From Thermus brockianus (GTDB lineage Bacteria; Deinococcota; Deinococci; Deinococcales; Thermaceae), in the NCBI RefSeq assembly GCF_021462505.1, contig NZ_JAKEDV010000002.1, positions 157,352 through 221,351 on the forward strand: a DNA stretch of 64,000 bases, in the 5' to 3' direction. The position numbers and the translations under genes are program-made. The notes beneath the pieces are model-generated. The model was not told the DNA's origin. It did no database searches and was given only the letters and a program-made list of their open reading frames with translations. Every line of letters starts with the position of its first letter. The stretch's first letter is position 1. Positions 41,491 to 50,803 of the stretch are shown here, piece after piece.

Positions 41491-42756
41491 CTACCTGCCC
41501 TCGAGGGGACTCTTCCCCTCGTAGAGGAGGGCCAGGAGTTCTGCCGTGTGGAGGACGGGGATGCCCTGGAGGTAGGCGCTAATCTGCGTGAGGCAGCCGA
41601 TGTTGCCCGTAACCACCAGGTGGGGTTCGGTGGCCTTAAGGTTTTCCGCCTTGCGCTTCCCTAAGGCCTCGGCGATCTCCGGCTGGAAGAGGTTGTAGGT
41701 GCCGGCGGACCCGCAGCAGAGCTCCCACTCCTTGGGTTCCAGGATCTCTACCCCCGCCGCCTTCAGGACCCTCCGGGGGGCCTCCCGCACCCCTTGGGCG
41801 TGGGCCAGGTGGCAGGCGTCGTGGTAGGCCACCCTTAAGGGGGTCTTGGGGGGTGGGGGCGGGGTGAAGCCGAGCTCGTCCAGGATGACGGTGAGGTCCT
41901 TGACCTTGGCGGCCAGGGCCTTGGCCTCTTCCTCCTCGGGCTCCCCCAGGAAGAGGAGGGGGTATTCCTTCATCCCCGAGCCGCAACCGGCGGCGTTGGT
42001 GACCACGTAGTCCACGTCCTGGAAGGCCTTTAGGTTCTTGCGGGCGAGGGCCCTTGCCCCCTCCTTGTCCCCGGCGTGGAGGTTTAGGGCTCCGCAGCAG
42101 ACCTGTTCCCGGGCCACCACCACCTCCACCCCGTTTTCCTGGAGGACCCGGAGGGTGGCCTCGTTGATGGAGGGGCGGAGGACCCTCTGGGCGCACCCCA
42201 GGAGGAGCCCCACCCGGGCCTTCCTCTCCCCCTTGGCGGGGTAGACCTCTAGGTAGGGGGCTTCCTCCGGCAGGCGCTCGGGGAGGAGGGCTAAGGGCGC
42301 CTTAAGGGGCTTGGGCAGGGGCAGGGGCTTAAGGAGGGGCTTAAGCCGGGTGGCCAGCGCCGCCAGGGGGCGGAAGCGCTCGGGGTAGGGGAGGGTGCGG
42401 AGGAGGGCTAGGCGGTAGGCCCTTTCCAGGGGGTAGCGGTGGCGCTTCTCCTCCGTGTGGAGGCGGAAGGTGGCGATGAGTTCGCCGTAGGGCACCCCGC
42501 TCGGGCAAGCGGTGACGCAGGCCTGGCAGGCCAGGCACCGGTCCAGGTAGGGGAGGGCCTCCTCCAGGGGCAGGGCCCCTTCCAAGACCTCCTTCATGAG
42601 GAAGATGCGCCCCCTGGGGGAGTCCATCTCCTCCTGCAGGACCACGTAGGTGGGGCAGGTGGGGAGGCAGAAGCCGCAGTGGACGCAGGCCTCTATGGCG
42701 TGGGCCATTACCTCCCCTTCCTTGCCCAAGGCTTCCACGGGAATGCGGTGTTGCAT
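41491..42756 (-). CDS. glcF: Glycolate oxidase iron-sulfur subunit
   Basis: A 421-aa electron-transfer subunit of glycolate oxidase. Two 4Fe-4S ferredoxin motifs lie near the N-terminus (CVHCGFCLPTCPTYV at about residues 24-38 and CLACQACVTACPSGVPYG at about 74-91). Two CCG domains follow (CCGALNLHAG, and CCGSAGTYNLFQ preceded by YHDACHLAHAQGVREAPR), as in heterodisulfide reductase-type proteins. It is the last gene of glcD-glcE-glcF and starts 4 bp after glcE. Confidence 0.93.
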   Translation of the reverse strand: MQHRIPVEALGKEGEVMAHAIEACVHCGFCLPTCPTYVVLQEEMDSPRGRIFLMKEVLEGALPLEEALPYLDRCLACQACVTACPSGVPYGELIATFRLHTEEKRHRYPLERAYRLALLRTLPYPERFRPLAALATRLKPLLKPLPLPKPLKAPLALLPERLPEEAPYLEVYPAKGERKARVGLLLGCAQRVLRPSINEATLRVLQENGVEVVVAREQVCCGALNLHAGDKEGARALARKNLKAFQDVDYVVTNAAGCGSGMKEYPLLFLGEPEEEEAKALAAKVKDLTVILDELGFTPPPPPKTPLRVAYHDACHLAHAQGVREAPRRVLKAAGVEILEPKEWELCCGSAGTYNLFQPEIAEALGKRKAENLKATEPHLVVTGNIGCLTQISAYLQGIPVLHTAELLALLYEGKSPLEGR

Positions 42757-42760
42757 GCTC

Positions 42761-43810
42761 TCACCCTAAGGGAAACCGGCCCGTGGGGTCTAGGGCCCGC
42801 TTCAGCTTGGCGAAAAAGGCCTCGGGGGGCGGGGGGTAGAGGGGGTCTTCCGCCCCGCGGAGGACCAGGTGGGGAAAGCCCGCCCGCCTTAGGGCCTCTA
42901 GCCCCTCGGGTCCCGTGCCGGCGTAGAGGACCTCCCCCCCGTCCAGGTAACGCCTAGGCCCCAAGGGGAGGGCCTCGAGGCGGGGGATGGATAGAGGCCC
43001 CGCCGGCACCTTCACCCAGATGGGGCTTTCCTCCAGGAAGCGGAGGTCCCGCACCCCCTCCCAGTGGGCCTCGTCCTCCTTCAGGACCTCGGTCCTTTGG
43101 GCCCCCTCCTGGGCCAGGAGGCGCTTTAGGCCCTCCAGGCGGGCCGCCACGCTCCCGGGAAAGCCCCCCAGGCGGGCCTCGAGGGTGGCGGGGGGGATGA
43201 GGTCCAGGGCCAGGAGGTCCAGGGGGAGGAGGCGTAGCCTTTCCAGGGCGGAAAGGGCCTCGTGTAGGCCTGGCATCTCCGCCCGGAGGGTCCTCGTGGC
43301 CCTAGGGTAGGGGAAGACCTTGAAGGAGAGCTCCACCATGACGCCAAAGGCCCCCAAGGAGCCCACCATGAGCCGGTGGAAGGGGAAGCCGGCGGCGTTT
43401 TTCACCACCTTGCCCCCGCCCCGCACCACCCTCCCTTCCCCGTCCACGAAGCGCACCCCCAGGAGGAAGTCCCGCACCCCCCCAAACCGGTGGCGCAAGG
43501 GCCCGGAAAGCCCCGCCGCCACCGTGCCCCCCAGGGTGGCCCCCTGGGCCTTTAGGGGCGGGTGGAAGGGGAGGTACTGCCCGTGGGCCCTTAGGGCCTC
43601 CTCCACCTCGGCGACGGGGGTGCCGGCCCAGGCGGTGAAGACGAACTCCTCGGGCTCGTACTCCAGGATGCCGGAAAGGCCGAGGGCTAGCTCCACCTCC
43701 CCCTCCCGGGGGGCGGAGAGGGCGGGCTTCGTTCCCCCGCCCCTGGGCCTCAGGCGGGGGTAGGCCCGCACCGCCTCCACCACCTCGGCCAGGGTGGAGG
43801 CCCTAACCAT
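42761..43810 (-). CDS. glcE: Glycolate oxidase FAD-binding subunit
   Basis: A 349-aa FAD-binding (PCMH-type) subunit. [14 protein letters not shown] (about residues 20-33) and [22 protein letters not shown] (about 88-109) are the FAD pyrophosphate loops, followed by [30 protein letters not shown], which is typical of GlcE. It works with GlcD and GlcF to oxidise glycolate to glyoxylate at the membrane. Its start overlaps the glcD stop by 8 bp. Confidence 0.92.
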   Translation of the reverse strand: MVRASTLAEVVEAVRAYPRLRPRGGGTKPALSAPREGEVELALGLSGILEYEPEEFVFTAWAGTPVAEVEEALRAHGQYLPFHPPLKAQGATLGGTVAAGLSGPLRHRFGGVRDFLLGVRFVDGEGRVVRGGGKVVKNAAGFPFHRLMVGSLGAFGVMVELSFKVFPYPRATRTLRAEMPGLHEALSALERLRLLPLDLLALDLIPPATLEARLGGFPGSVAARLEGLKRLLAQEGAQRTEVLKEDEAHWEGVRDLRFLEESPIWVKVPAGPLSIPRLEALPLGPRRYLDGGEVLYAGTGPEGLEALRRAGFPHLVLRGAEDPLYPPPPEAFFAKLKRALDPTGRFPLG

Positions 43811-45179
43811 GGACCACCTCCGGGAGGACCTTGCCCCGGTTGGCGAGGCCCTTGGGGTCCAGGGCGGCCTTCACCCTCTCCATGGCGAAAAGGTCCTCCT
43901 GGGCGAACATCTCCGGCATGTAGGCCTTCTTCTCCACCCCGATCCCGTGCTCGCCCGTAAGGGACCCCCCAAGGCGCACGCATAGCCTCAGGATCTCTCC
44001 GGCCAGGGCCTCGGCCCGCTCCAGCTCTCCCGGCTTTTTGCCGTCGTAGAGGACCAGGGGGTGGAGGTTCCCGTCCCCGGCGTGGAAGACGTTGGCCACC
44101 CTAAGCCCGAAGGCCTGGGAAAGCCTTTGGATTTCCCGCAAGGCCTCCCCCAGGCGGCTTCGCGGCACCACCCCGTCCTGGACCAGGTAGTCCGGGGAAA
44201 GCCGGCCCACGGCGCTGAAGGCCGCCTTGCGCCCCTTCCAGATGGCCTGCCGCTCCGCCTCGCTTTGCGCCACCCGCACGGCGTAGGCTCCGCTTTCCCG
44301 GATCACCTCCTCCAGGACCCGGGCCTCCTCCGCCACCTCCTCCTTGGGGCCTTCAAGCTCCACGATGAGGAGGGCTTCCGCCTGCGGGTAGCCCGCCCGC
44401 ACCGCCTTCTCCGCCGCCTCAATGGCCAGGCGGTCCATGATCTCTAGGGCCCCGGGGAGGAGGCCCCTTCGGATCACGAGGCTCACGGCGTCGCCCGCCT
44501 TTTCCAGGCTGTCGTAGGCGGCGAGGAGGGTGTGGTAGGCCTCGGGCTTGGGGAGGAGCCTTAGGGTGATCTCCACCGCCACCCCCAAAAGCCCCTCCGT
44601 GCCCACGAAGAAGCCGTGGAAGTCAGGGCCCACCCCCTCCAGGCTTTCCCCCCCGAGGCGCACCACCTCCCCTTCCGGGGTCACCACCTCGAGGCCCAGC
44701 ACGTGGTTCGCCGTCATCCCGTACTTCAGGCAGTGGGCCCCCCCCGAGTTGAAGGCCACGTTGCCCCCGATGGTGGACACGGGCTGGCTGGAGGGGTCCG
44801 GGGCGTAGTAGAGGCCGAAGGGGGCCGCCTGGCGGGAAACCTCCAGGTTCACCACCCCAGGCTCCACCACGGCGATGCGGGCGGTGGGGTCCAGCCTGAG
44901 GATGCGGTTCATACGGTTTAAGGCAAGGACGATCCCCCCCTCCACGGGCAAGGAGCCGCCGCTTAGGCTGGTGCCGCTCCCCCGGGCCACGAAGGGGACG
45001 CCGTGGCGGTGGCAAAGCCGCACCACCTGGACCACCTCCTCCTTCCTCTCCGGCAAGACCACCGCCAGGGGGCGCCTGCGGTAGGCGGTGAGGGCGTCGG
45101 ACTCGTAGGGGGCGAGGGCCGCCTCCTGGGTGAGGACCCTGCCCGGCAAAAGGGCCTTGAGTTCTTCCAAAAAGCCCAC
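43803..45179 (-). CDS. glcD: Glycolate oxidase FAD-linked subunit
   Basis: A 458-aa FAD-linked oxidase related to D-lactate dehydrogenase. [20 protein letters not shown] (about residues 63-82) and [22 protein letters not shown] (about 128-149) are the PCMH FAD loops, and the C-terminal FAD-oxidase domain ends with [13 protein letters not shown] and [12 protein letters not shown]. The start is the GTG at 45179, with AGGAGGG six bases upstream; the open frame extends far upstream but only through the malate synthase terminator. It opens glcD-glcE-glcF. Confidence 0.92.
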   Translation of the reverse strand: MGFLEELKALLPGRVLTQEAALAPYESDALTAYRRRPLAVVLPERKEEVVQVVRLCHRHGVPFVARGSGTSLSGGSLPVEGGIVLALNRMNRILRLDPTARIAVVEPGVVNLEVSRQAAPFGLYYAPDPSSQPVSTIGGNVAFNSGGAHCLKYGMTANHVLGLEVVTPEGEVVRLGGESLEGVGPDFHGFFVGTEGLLGVAVEITLRLLPKPEAYHTLLAAYDSLEKAGDAVSLVIRRGLLPGALEIMDRLAIEAAEKAVRAGYPQAEALLIVELEGPKEEVAEEARVLEEVIRESGAYAVRVAQSEAERQAIWKGRKAAFSAVGRLSPDYLVQDGVVPRSRLGEALREIQRLSQAFGLRVANVFHAGDGNLHPLVLYDGKKPGELERAEALAGEILRLCVRLGGSLTGEHGIGVEKKAYMPEMFAQEDLFAMERVKAALDPKGLANRGKVLPEVVHG

Positions 45180-45208
45180 GGCTTCCCTCCTTTCCTCCCA
45201 CTTTAGGG

Positions 45209-45232
45209 CAAAAGGCGGGGAAGCTCCCCGCC
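45209..45232 (-). terminator. Terminator or attenuator between malate synthase and glcD
   Basis: GGCGGGGA (45214-45221) and TCCCCGCC (45225-45232) form an 8-bp stem followed on the minus strand by TTTTG. It lies 19 bp past the malate synthase stop and about 35 bp before the glcD start, so readthrough into glcD is likely partial. A TAAAGT sequence (45205-45200) could be a separate -10 for glcD. Confidence 0.6.
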
Positions 45233-45250
45233 CCTTCCCCGCCCTTGGCC

Positions 45251-46813
45251 TTAGTCCAGGTACTCGTAGGCCACCAGGGTGAGGAACTCTATGAACTCCT
45301 CCGAGAGGACGAGCTTGTCCAGGATCTCCTCCGCCTCCTTGTACCGCTCCTTCTCCCGGCCCCCCAGCTTGGCGAGCTCCTCCTCCTTGATCCTTTGGTA
45401 AAGCTCCGGGGTCACGGTGCGCCCGTCCTCCAACTTGGCTTCCCGGTGGACCCACTGCCAAAGCTGCGCCCGGCTGATCTCGGCGGTGGCGGCGTCCTCC
45501 ATGAGGTTGAAGATGGCGGCGGCCCCGTTCCCCAAAAGCCACTGGTTCAGGTACTGCAGGGCCACGGAGACGTTGTTCCTCAAGCCTCCCTCCGTCACCT
45601 TCCCCCCGGGGACCTCAAAGTGGAGGAGGTCTTCCGCCTTCACTTCTACATCCAGGCGCTTCACGTGCTTCTGGTGGGGTTTATCCCCCAGGTAGCGGTC
45701 AAAGACCTCTTGGGCCACGGGCACCAGGTCGGGGTGGGCCACCCAGGTGCCGTCAAAGCCTTGGGAGGCTTCCCGCTCCTTGTCCGCCCGCACCTGCTGG
45801 AAGGCCCGCTCGTTCACCTCGGGGTCCTTGCGGCTTGGGATGAAGGCGGCCATGCCCCCGATGGCGTGGGCCTCGTGGATGTGGCAGGACTTCACCAGGA
45901 GCTCGGTGTAGGCCTTCATGAAGGGCACGGTCATGGTGACCTGGGCCCGGTCGGGGAAGATGGGGGCGGTGGTGGCGAACTTCTTGATGCAGCTGAAGAT
46001 GTAGTCCCAGCGGCCGGCGTTGAGCCCGGCGGCGTGCTCTTTGAGCTCGTAGAGGATCTCCTCCATCTCAAAGGCCGCCAGGATGGTCTCTATGAGCACC
46101 GTGGCCCGGATGGTGCCCCGGGGGATTTGGAGGTAATCTTGGGCGAAGTTGAAGACCTCGTTCCAGAGGCGGGCCTCGAGGTGGCTTTCCATCTTGGGCA
46201 GGTAGAAGTAGGGCCCGCTTCCCCGCTTTAGGAGCTCGTGGGCGTTGTGGAAGAAGTAGAGCCCAAAGTCAAAGAGGCTAGCGGAGATGGGCTCCCCGTC
46301 CACCCGCACGTGCTTTTCCACCAGGTGCCAACCCCGGGGGCGCACCACCAGGGTGGCGGTCTTCTCCTTTAGGCGGTACTCCTTGCCCTCGGGGGAAACG
46401 AAGTCAATCTGGCGGCGCACGGCGTCGTAGAGGTTCTTCTGCCCCTGGATGACGTTGTCCCAGGTGGGGGAGAGGGCGTCCTCAAAGTCCGCCATGAAGA
46501 CCTTGGCCCCGGAGTTCAGGGCGTTGATGATCATCTTGCGGTCCACGGGGCCGGTGATCTCCACCCGGCGGTCCAGGAGGTCCTGGGGGGCCTCGGCCAC
46601 CCGCCAGTCCCCGCCCCGGACGAAGGCGGTTTCCTGGAGGAAGTCGGGCTTTTCCCCGGCCTTGTACCGCTCCCAAAGCTCGTGCCGGCGGGCAAGAAGG
46701 GCTTTCCGCACTGGGTTGAACTCCCGGTGCAGGGCCACCACGAACTTCAGGGCCTCCTCCGTCAGCACCTCCCTAAGGAGGGGGTGGTCTTTGGTGATCT
46801 CCACGCCCTTCAT
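45251..46813 (-). CDS. aceB: Malate synthase A
   Basis: A 520-aa enzyme condensing glyoxylate with acetyl-CoA to malate, of the shorter (A) isoform. [16 protein letters not shown] (about residues 105-120), [14 protein letters not shown] with the catalytic Arg (about 152-165), [18 protein letters not shown] with the metal-binding Glu (about 242-259) and [15 protein letters not shown] with the Asp (about 269-283) are all present. Isocitrate lyase is not in the window, so glyoxylate here may come chiefly from glycolate via GlcDEF downstream. The promoter lies beside an IclR-type palindrome. Confidence 0.95.
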   Translation of the reverse strand: MKGVEITKDHPLLREVLTEEALKFVVALHREFNPVRKALLARRHELWERYKAGEKPDFLQETAFVRGGDWRVAEAPQDLLDRRVEITGPVDRKMIINALNSGAKVFMADFEDALSPTWDNVIQGQKNLYDAVRRQIDFVSPEGKEYRLKEKTATLVVRPRGWHLVEKHVRVDGEPISASLFDFGLYFFHNAHELLKRGSGPYFYLPKMESHLEARLWNEVFNFAQDYLQIPRGTIRATVLIETILAAFEMEEILYELKEHAAGLNAGRWDYIFSCIKKFATTAPIFPDRAQVTMTVPFMKAYTELLVKSCHIHEAHAIGGMAAFIPSRKDPEVNERAFQQVRADKEREASQGFDGTWVAHPDLVPVAQEVFDRYLGDKPHQKHVKRLDVEVKAEDLLHFEVPGGKVTEGGLRNNVSVALQYLNQWLLGNGAAAIFNLMEDAATAEISRAQLWQWVHREAKLEDGRTVTPELYQRIKEEELAKLGGREKERYKEAEEILDKLVLSEEFIEFLTLVAYEYLD

Positions 46814-46822
46814 GGTGCCCCG

Positions 46823-46853
46823 AGCTTACGGGGGCGGGGCCGGGTTTGTCAAT
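46823..46853 (-). promoter_or_regulatory. Promoter of aceB
   Basis: On the minus strand, TTGACA (46853-46848), 18 bp, then TAAGCT (46828-46823), 9 nt before the aceB ATG at 46813. The palindrome at 46865-46883 begins 12 bp upstream of the -35 box, a position suiting an activator. Confidence 0.65.
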
Positions 46854-46864
46854 AGACGGAATGC

Positions 46865-46883
46865 TTTTTCACATCTTGAAAAA
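46865..46883. promoter_or_regulatory. Putative IclR-family operator in the aceB-iclR intergenic region
   Basis: TTTTTCA and TGAAAAA are perfect 7-bp inverted arms around CATCT. The site overlaps the -35 box of the regulator gene and lies just upstream of the aceB promoter, so one protein bound there could repress its own gene and control aceB. IclR-family sites are often AT-rich palindromes of this size. Confidence 0.6.
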
Positions 46884-46904
46884 CTGCCCGGGCCATGCTA
46901 ACCT
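46876..46904 (+). promoter_or_regulatory. Promoter of the IclR-family regulator gene
   Basis: TTGAAA (46876-46881), 17 bp, then TAACCT (46899-46904), with the GTG start 8 nt further on. The -35 box lies inside the operator palindrome, indicating autorepression. Confidence 0.6.
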
Positions 46905-46912
46905 AAGCCCCC

Positions 46913-47671
46913 GTGCCGAGGCCGAGGGAAAAGGGGGCAAGCGAGGTCAAGACCCTGGAAAAGGGGCTACGGGTGCTGGAGGCCTTGGCGGAGGCCAGGG
47001 AAGCGGGGCTTGCCGCCTTGGCCGAGGCCACGGGGCTATCCAAGAGCACCCTTTACCGCCTCCTCCAGTCCTTGGCCCGGCGGGGCTTCGTGACGGAGGA
47101 AGGGGGCGTGTACCGGGTGGGGCCCAGGGCCTTCGCCGTGGGCCAGGCGTACCTGCGGCCGGACCTCCTCTCGGCGGCGCGCCCCGAGATGGAGGCTTTG
47201 TCGGCGGAAACGGGGGAGAGCGTGAACCTGGCGGTGCCCTGGGAGCAGGAGGCCCTGTACCTGGACCAGGTGGAGGGGAGGCAACTGGTGCGCCTCTTCA
47301 CCGCTCCCGGTAGCCGGGCCCCCCTCCATGCCACCGGGGTGGGGAAGGTCTTCTTGGCCTATAGGGGGGTGCCGGAGGGCCTGCGCCTTACCCCCTTCAC
47401 CCCCCACACCAAGACCCGCCTGGAAGAGCTCTTGGAGGAGCTAGGGGAGGTGCGGGCCCAAGGGTACGCCCTGGACAACGAGGAGAAGGAGCTGGGGGTG
47501 CGGTGCGTGGCCGCCCCTGTCTTCGGCCCTTCAGGGCAGGTGGTGGCGGCCATCTCCCTCTCCGCCCCGGCGAGCCGGCTTTCCCTGGAGGCGGCCAGGC
47601 TCCTCGCCCCCCGGGTGATGGCGGCGGCCAAGCGCGCTTCGTTGCGCCTAGGGTTTTCAGGGGGCGTATAA
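46913..47671 (+). CDS. IclR-family transcriptional regulator
   Basis: A 252-aa regulator. The N-terminal winged helix-turn-helix (about residues 12-70) has GLAALAEATGLSKSTLYRLLQSLARRGFV, and the C-terminal effector domain (about 80-248) has LHATGVGKVFLAY and LDNEEKELGVRCVAAPVFG, the ligand-pocket signature of IclR proteins. Divergence from malate synthase and the glc genes suggests it senses glyoxylate, glycolate or pyruvate, as the E. coli IclR and related regulators do; the ligand is inferred. GTG start at 46913. Confidence 0.9.
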   Translation: MPRPREKGASEVKTLEKGLRVLEALAEAREAGLAALAEATGLSKSTLYRLLQSLARRGFVTEEGGVYRVGPRAFAVGQAYLRPDLLSAARPEMEALSAETGESVNLAVPWEQEALYLDQVEGRQLVRLFTAPGSRAPLHATGVGKVFLAYRGVPEGLRLTPFTPHTKTRLEELLEELGEVRAQGYALDNEEKELGVRCVAAPVFGPSGQVVAAISLSAPASRLSLEAARLLAPRVMAAAKRASLRLGFSGGV

Positions 47672-47672
47672 T
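47667..47672 (+). promoter_or_regulatory. -10 element of the HspR-like gene
   Basis: A perfect TATAAT overlaps the stop codon of the IclR gene; a weak TTGCGC lies 19 bp upstream. The leader of about 35 nt has a GGAGGAGC ribosome site. Confidence 0.5.
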
Positions 47673-47712
47673 GAGAAGGGTTAGTAGGGTTTAGCGGGAG
47701 GAGCTAAAGACC

Positions 47713-48066
47713 ATGGACAGGGTCACGGACAAGGACCGCCCGGTCTATGTGATTTCGGTGGCGGCGGAGCTGGTGGAGATGCACCCGCAGACGCTAAGGC
47801 TTTACGAGCGGAAGGGGCTCATCAAGCCGAAGCGGTCTGGTGGGAAGACGCGGCTTTACTCGGAGCGGGACATTGAGAAGTTAAGGGAGATCCGCCGCCT
47901 GACGCAGGAGTTGGGGGTGAACCTGGCGGGGGTGGAGGAGATCATGCGGCTCAGGGCTGAGCTCGAGGCCCTGCAGGCCCGCTTTGAGGCCGAGGTGGCA
48001 AGGCTTAAGCTTCTCCTCCTGGAAGAGGGCAAGGCCTTGGCGGAAGAGGGTAGCATGGGGGCGTGA
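47713..48066 (+). CDS. hspR: HspR-like MerR-family transcriptional regulator
   Basis: A 117-aa MerR-type regulator. [27 protein letters not shown] (about residues 11-37) and [19 protein letters not shown] are the HspR DNA-binding helix-turn-helix and wing, and [16 protein letters not shown] is the HspR-specific continuation into a coiled coil (about 76-110). HspR represses dnaK and clp operons, with DnaK as co-repressor, in actinobacteria and related lineages. Here it lies away from dnaK, upstream of a peptidase gene whose GTG start overlaps its stop. No HAIR-type operator is obvious at its own promoter. Confidence 0.85.
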   Translation: MDRVTDKDRPVYVISVAAELVEMHPQTLRLYERKGLIKPKRSGGKTRLYSERDIEKLREIRRLTQELGVNLAGVEEIMRLRAELEALQARFEAEVARLKLLLLEEGKALAEEGSMGA

Positions 48067-49382
48067 AGACGCTAGCGCCCCTTTTGGAGTTCCTTTCCAT
48101 CCCCTCCGTATCCACCGACCCCGCCCACAAGGAGGACGTGCGCCGGGCGGCCCTTTGGCTTAAGGACCGCCTCGAGGCCTTAGGCTTCCGCGCCGAGCTT
48201 TCGGAAACGCCCCTCCACCCCATCCTCTACGCCGAGCGCCTCCTGGACGAAAAGGCCCCCACGGTCTTGGTCTACGGCCACTACGACGTCCAGCCCCCCG
48301 ATCCCCTGGAGCTTTGGGAAACCCCGCCCTTTTCCCCGGTGGTGCGGGAGGGGCGGATCTACGCCCGGGGTGCCTCCGACGACAAGGGGCAGCTTTGGGC
48401 CCACGTGGCCGCCCTGGAGGGCTTGGCGGCGCGGGTGAACGTCAAGTTCTTGGTGGAGGGAGAAGAGGAGATCGGAAGCCCCCACCTCCTCCCCTTCGTG
48501 CGGGAAAACCGGGAGAGGCTCCGGGCGGACGTGGTCCTCGTCTCCGACGGGGCCATGTTCGCCCCCGAAACCCCTACCCTCACCTACGGCCTAAGGGGGC
48601 TTTGCTACCTGGAGGTGCGCCTTCAAGGGGCCAGGCGGGACCTGCACTCCGGGGCCTTCGGGGGGGTGGCCCCGAACCCCATCCAGGCCCTGGGCTGGCT
48701 CCTCGCCCGGCTTAAGGACGAGAAGACGGGGAAGGTCCTCATTCCCGGCTTCTACGATAGGGTGCGGCCCGTTGCCGAGGAGGAGAAAAGGCTTTGGCCC
48801 CCTTTGGACGAGGAGGCCCTGAAGCGGGAGCTTGGGGTGGACCACCTGCCGGGAGAAGAGGGCTACGCCCCCTTGGAGCGGCTTTGGGCGAGGCCCACCC
48901 TGGACCCGAACGGGGTGTATGGGGGCTACCAGGGGGAGGGCTCCAAGACCGTGATTCCCGCCGAGGCGGGCCTGAAGCTTTCCATGCGCCTGGTGCCGGA
49001 CCAGGACCCCGAGGAGGTGGCCGAGCTCACCGAGGCCTACCTGAGGGAGATCCTTCCCCCTGGCTACCGCCTTTCCCTGAAACGCCTCCACGGGGGTAAG
49101 CCCGTCCTCACCGACCCCCATAGCCCCCCCATGCGCCTCATGGCCAGGGCCCTGGAGGAGGTCTGGGGCAAGCCCCCGGTCTACGCCCGGGAAGGGGGGA
49201 CCATCCCCGTGGTGGCGGAACTCCAAGAGGCCCTTAAGGCCCCCATCGTCCTCTTGGGCCTAGGGCTCAACGACGATAACCTGCACGCCCCCAACGAGAA
49301 GTTTGACCTCCTCAACCTGGAAAAGGGCATCGCCGCCATAAGGCGCTTTCACGAGCTCTTGGCGGAGGAGGGCCTTCAGTAG
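48063..49382 (+). CDS. M20-family metallopeptidase (dipeptidase)
   Basis: A 439-aa di-zinc peptidase of the M20 family. [14 protein letters not shown] (His and Asp of the metal site, about residues 75-88), [15 protein letters not shown] (bridging Asp, about 104-118) and [14 protein letters not shown] (catalytic Glu pair, about 136-149) are visible, and the dimerisation domain is inserted at about 178-330. It should split dipeptides or N-acylated amino acids. The GTG start overlaps the hspR stop (GTGA); its end overlaps the convergent comB gene by 7 bp. Confidence 0.88.
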   Translation: MKTLAPLLEFLSIPSVSTDPAHKEDVRRAALWLKDRLEALGFRAELSETPLHPILYAERLLDEKAPTVLVYGHYDVQPPDPLELWETPPFSPVVREGRIYARGASDDKGQLWAHVAALEGLAARVNVKFLVEGEEEIGSPHLLPFVRENRERLRADVVLVSDGAMFAPETPTLTYGLRGLCYLEVRLQGARRDLHSGAFGGVAPNPIQALGWLLARLKDEKTGKVLIPGFYDRVRPVAEEEKRLWPPLDEEALKRELGVDHLPGEEGYAPLERLWARPTLDPNGVYGGYQGEGSKTVIPAEAGLKLSMRLVPDQDPEEVAELTEAYLREILPPGYRLSLKRLHGGKPVLTDPHSPPMRLMARALEEVWGKPPVYAREGGTIPVVAELQEALKAPIVLLGLGLNDDNLHAPNEKFDLLNLEKGIAAIRRFHELLAEEGLQ

Positions 49383-50092
49383 GCCCGCTTGAAGATGAGG
49401 GCGTCCCCCACCCGCCCAGAGAGGATGGGCACGGCGGCGCTCTTGGCCACCTGGGCGGCGAAGGGGACGTCCCCCTCCAGGCCCACCCCCTTGAGGGCCT
49501 GGGCGGCGGCGGAGAGGCTTAGGGCCTCCAAGGGGTCCTGGTAGGCCCGCTTGACGGCCAGGGCGATGCGGGCCCCGTCCTCGGGCTCCACCTCGCCCAG
49601 AAGGCCCAGGTACTCCGCCAAGACCCCGGCGGTGTAGAGGTCGTCCAGCCCGGCCCGCCCCTCCTTGCCGGCGCAGAGGATGGCCACCTCCTCCGTGGCG
49701 AGCTCCCGCGCAAGCCGGGCGGCGGCGTGGGCGTTGTAGAGGGAGGCCAGGAGGACGTGCTTGCCGGTCTTGGCGGCGGCGTGGGCCGCCTTGGTGCCGT
49801 TGGTGGTGCTCATCACCACCACCTTGCCCCCCACGGGGGCCTCGAGGGCCTCCCGGGGGGAGTTCCCCAGGTCAAACCCCGGGGGCTTTAGCCCCCCCAC
49901 CTCCCCCGCCAGGACCACGTCCTCGTCCTTGAAGGCCCGGGCGGCCTCGAGGCTATCCACCAGGTACAAGGCCTCCGCCCCCGCCTCCAGGAGGCAGGCG
50001 GCGGTGGTGGTGGCCCGGATCACGTCCACCACCAGGACCACATCGGGGTACACCGCCCCTTCGCTCGGAAGCACGTCCACCCTTAGGCGCAA
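49376..50092 (-). CDS. comB: 2-phosphosulfolactate phosphatase (ComB family)
   Basis: A 238-aa protein of the ComB family, first known for the phosphosulfolactate step of coenzyme M synthesis. [22 protein letters not shown] (about residues 18-39), [20 protein letters not shown] (about 60-79) and [12 protein letters not shown] (about 94-105) are its core motifs. Thermus does not make coenzyme M as far as is known, so the real substrate is probably another phosphate ester. It lies 12 bp downstream of the crp gene on the same strand and is likely co-transcribed. Confidence 0.85.
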   Translation of the reverse strand: MRLRVDVLPSEGAVYPDVVLVVDVIRATTTAACLLEAGAEALYLVDSLEAARAFKDEDVVLAGEVGGLKPPGFDLGNSPREALEAPVGGKVVVMSTTNGTKAAHAAAKTGKHVLLASLYNAHAAARLARELATEEVAILCAGKEGRAGLDDLYTAGVLAEYLGLLGEVEPEDGARIALAVKRAYQDPLEALSLSAAAQALKGVGLEGDVPFAAQVAKSAAVPILSGRVGDALIFKRAY

Positions 50093-50104
50093 GGCGCACC
50101 TCCC

Positions 50105-50755
50105 TTAGACCAGGCCGAAGGCCACCTCTTCCAGAAGCCGAAAGTCCCGCACCTCCACCTCCCCCGGGGCCAAGGCGAGGACGCCCTTTTCCTTTAGGTC
50201 GTGCAGGACCCGGGTCACCGTTTCCCGGCTCGCCCCCGCCAGGGCCGCCAGGTCCTGGTGGCGCAGGCGGAACCGGGGGCCATGCCCCTGGCGGTGGAGC
50301 TTGAGGAGGGCGTAGGCCACCCGGCTTTGCGCCTCCTCAAAGGCCAGGAGGTCCATCTCCACGTTGAGCTCCCTCAGGCGCCGGGCCAGGATGCGGGCGA
50401 GGTTGTGGGCCAGGAGGGGCAGGCGGCGGATGAGGGCCAGGTAGCTTTCCCGGTAGAGGGCGAGGAGGTGGGCGTCCTCCTCGGCCTCGGCGCTGGCGCT
50501 CCTTTCCCCTTGGTCCAGGAGGCTCATCTCCCCGAAGACCTCCCCGGGGCCCAGGAAGCCCAGGGTCTTCTCCTGCCCGCCCAGGTGGGTGCGGTAGAGC
50601 CGCACCCGCCCCGCCTCCACCAGGTAAAGGGCCTGGCCCAGGTCCCCCTGCTGGAAGATGGCCTTCCCCTTGGGGAAGAAGAGGGGCTGGAAGTAGGAAA
50701 GGGCGAGCTCCACCTCCTCCGGGGCCAGGTCCTGGAACAAGGGGCTTCCCCGCAT
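50105..50755 (-). CDS. crp: CRP/FNR-family transcriptional regulator (probable cAMP receptor protein)
   Basis: A 216-aa regulator. The cyclic nucleotide pocket appears in GEVFGEMSLLDQGERSASAEA (about residues 70-90) with the Glu, Arg and Ser that bind cAMP in CRP. A dimerisation helix follows (about 100-135), and the helix-turn-helix is RLRHQDLAALAGASRETVTRVLHDL (about 163-187). The length and the neighbouring PNP gene match the Thermus CRP locus as I recall it; that protein activates CRISPR-associated and other genes with cAMP. A TAGAGT box lies 7 nt before the ATG, so the mRNA is probably leaderless. Confidence 0.85.
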   Translation of the reverse strand: MRGSPLFQDLAPEEVELALSYFQPLFFPKGKAIFQQGDLGQALYLVEAGRVRLYRTHLGGQEKTLGFLGPGEVFGEMSLLDQGERSASAEAEEDAHLLALYRESYLALIRRLPLLAHNLARILARRLRELNVEMDLLAFEEAQSRVAYALLKLHRQGHGPRFRLRHQDLAALAGASRETVTRVLHDLKEKGVLALAPGEVEVRDFRLLEEVAFGLV

Positions 50756-50762
50756 CGGTCCT

Positions 50763-50768
50763 ACTCTA
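50763..50768 (-). promoter_or_regulatory. -10 element of crp (leaderless)
   Basis: TAGAGT on the minus strand lies 7 nt before the crp ATG at 50755. Confidence 0.45.
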
Positions 50769-50803
50769 ACCGAGGCTTCATCTTTTGCCTAGAGGATGAG
50801 AGG

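Noticed and set aside
45245-46231. 328-codon open frame on the plus strand opposite malate synthase
   Set aside because: Antisense shadow; Leu/Gly/His-rich, and aceB carries all catalytic motifs on the other strand.
50201-50803. Upstream extension of the LolD-like ATPase frame
   Set aside because: It is antisense to crp and has no ABC homology before the GTG at 50804.
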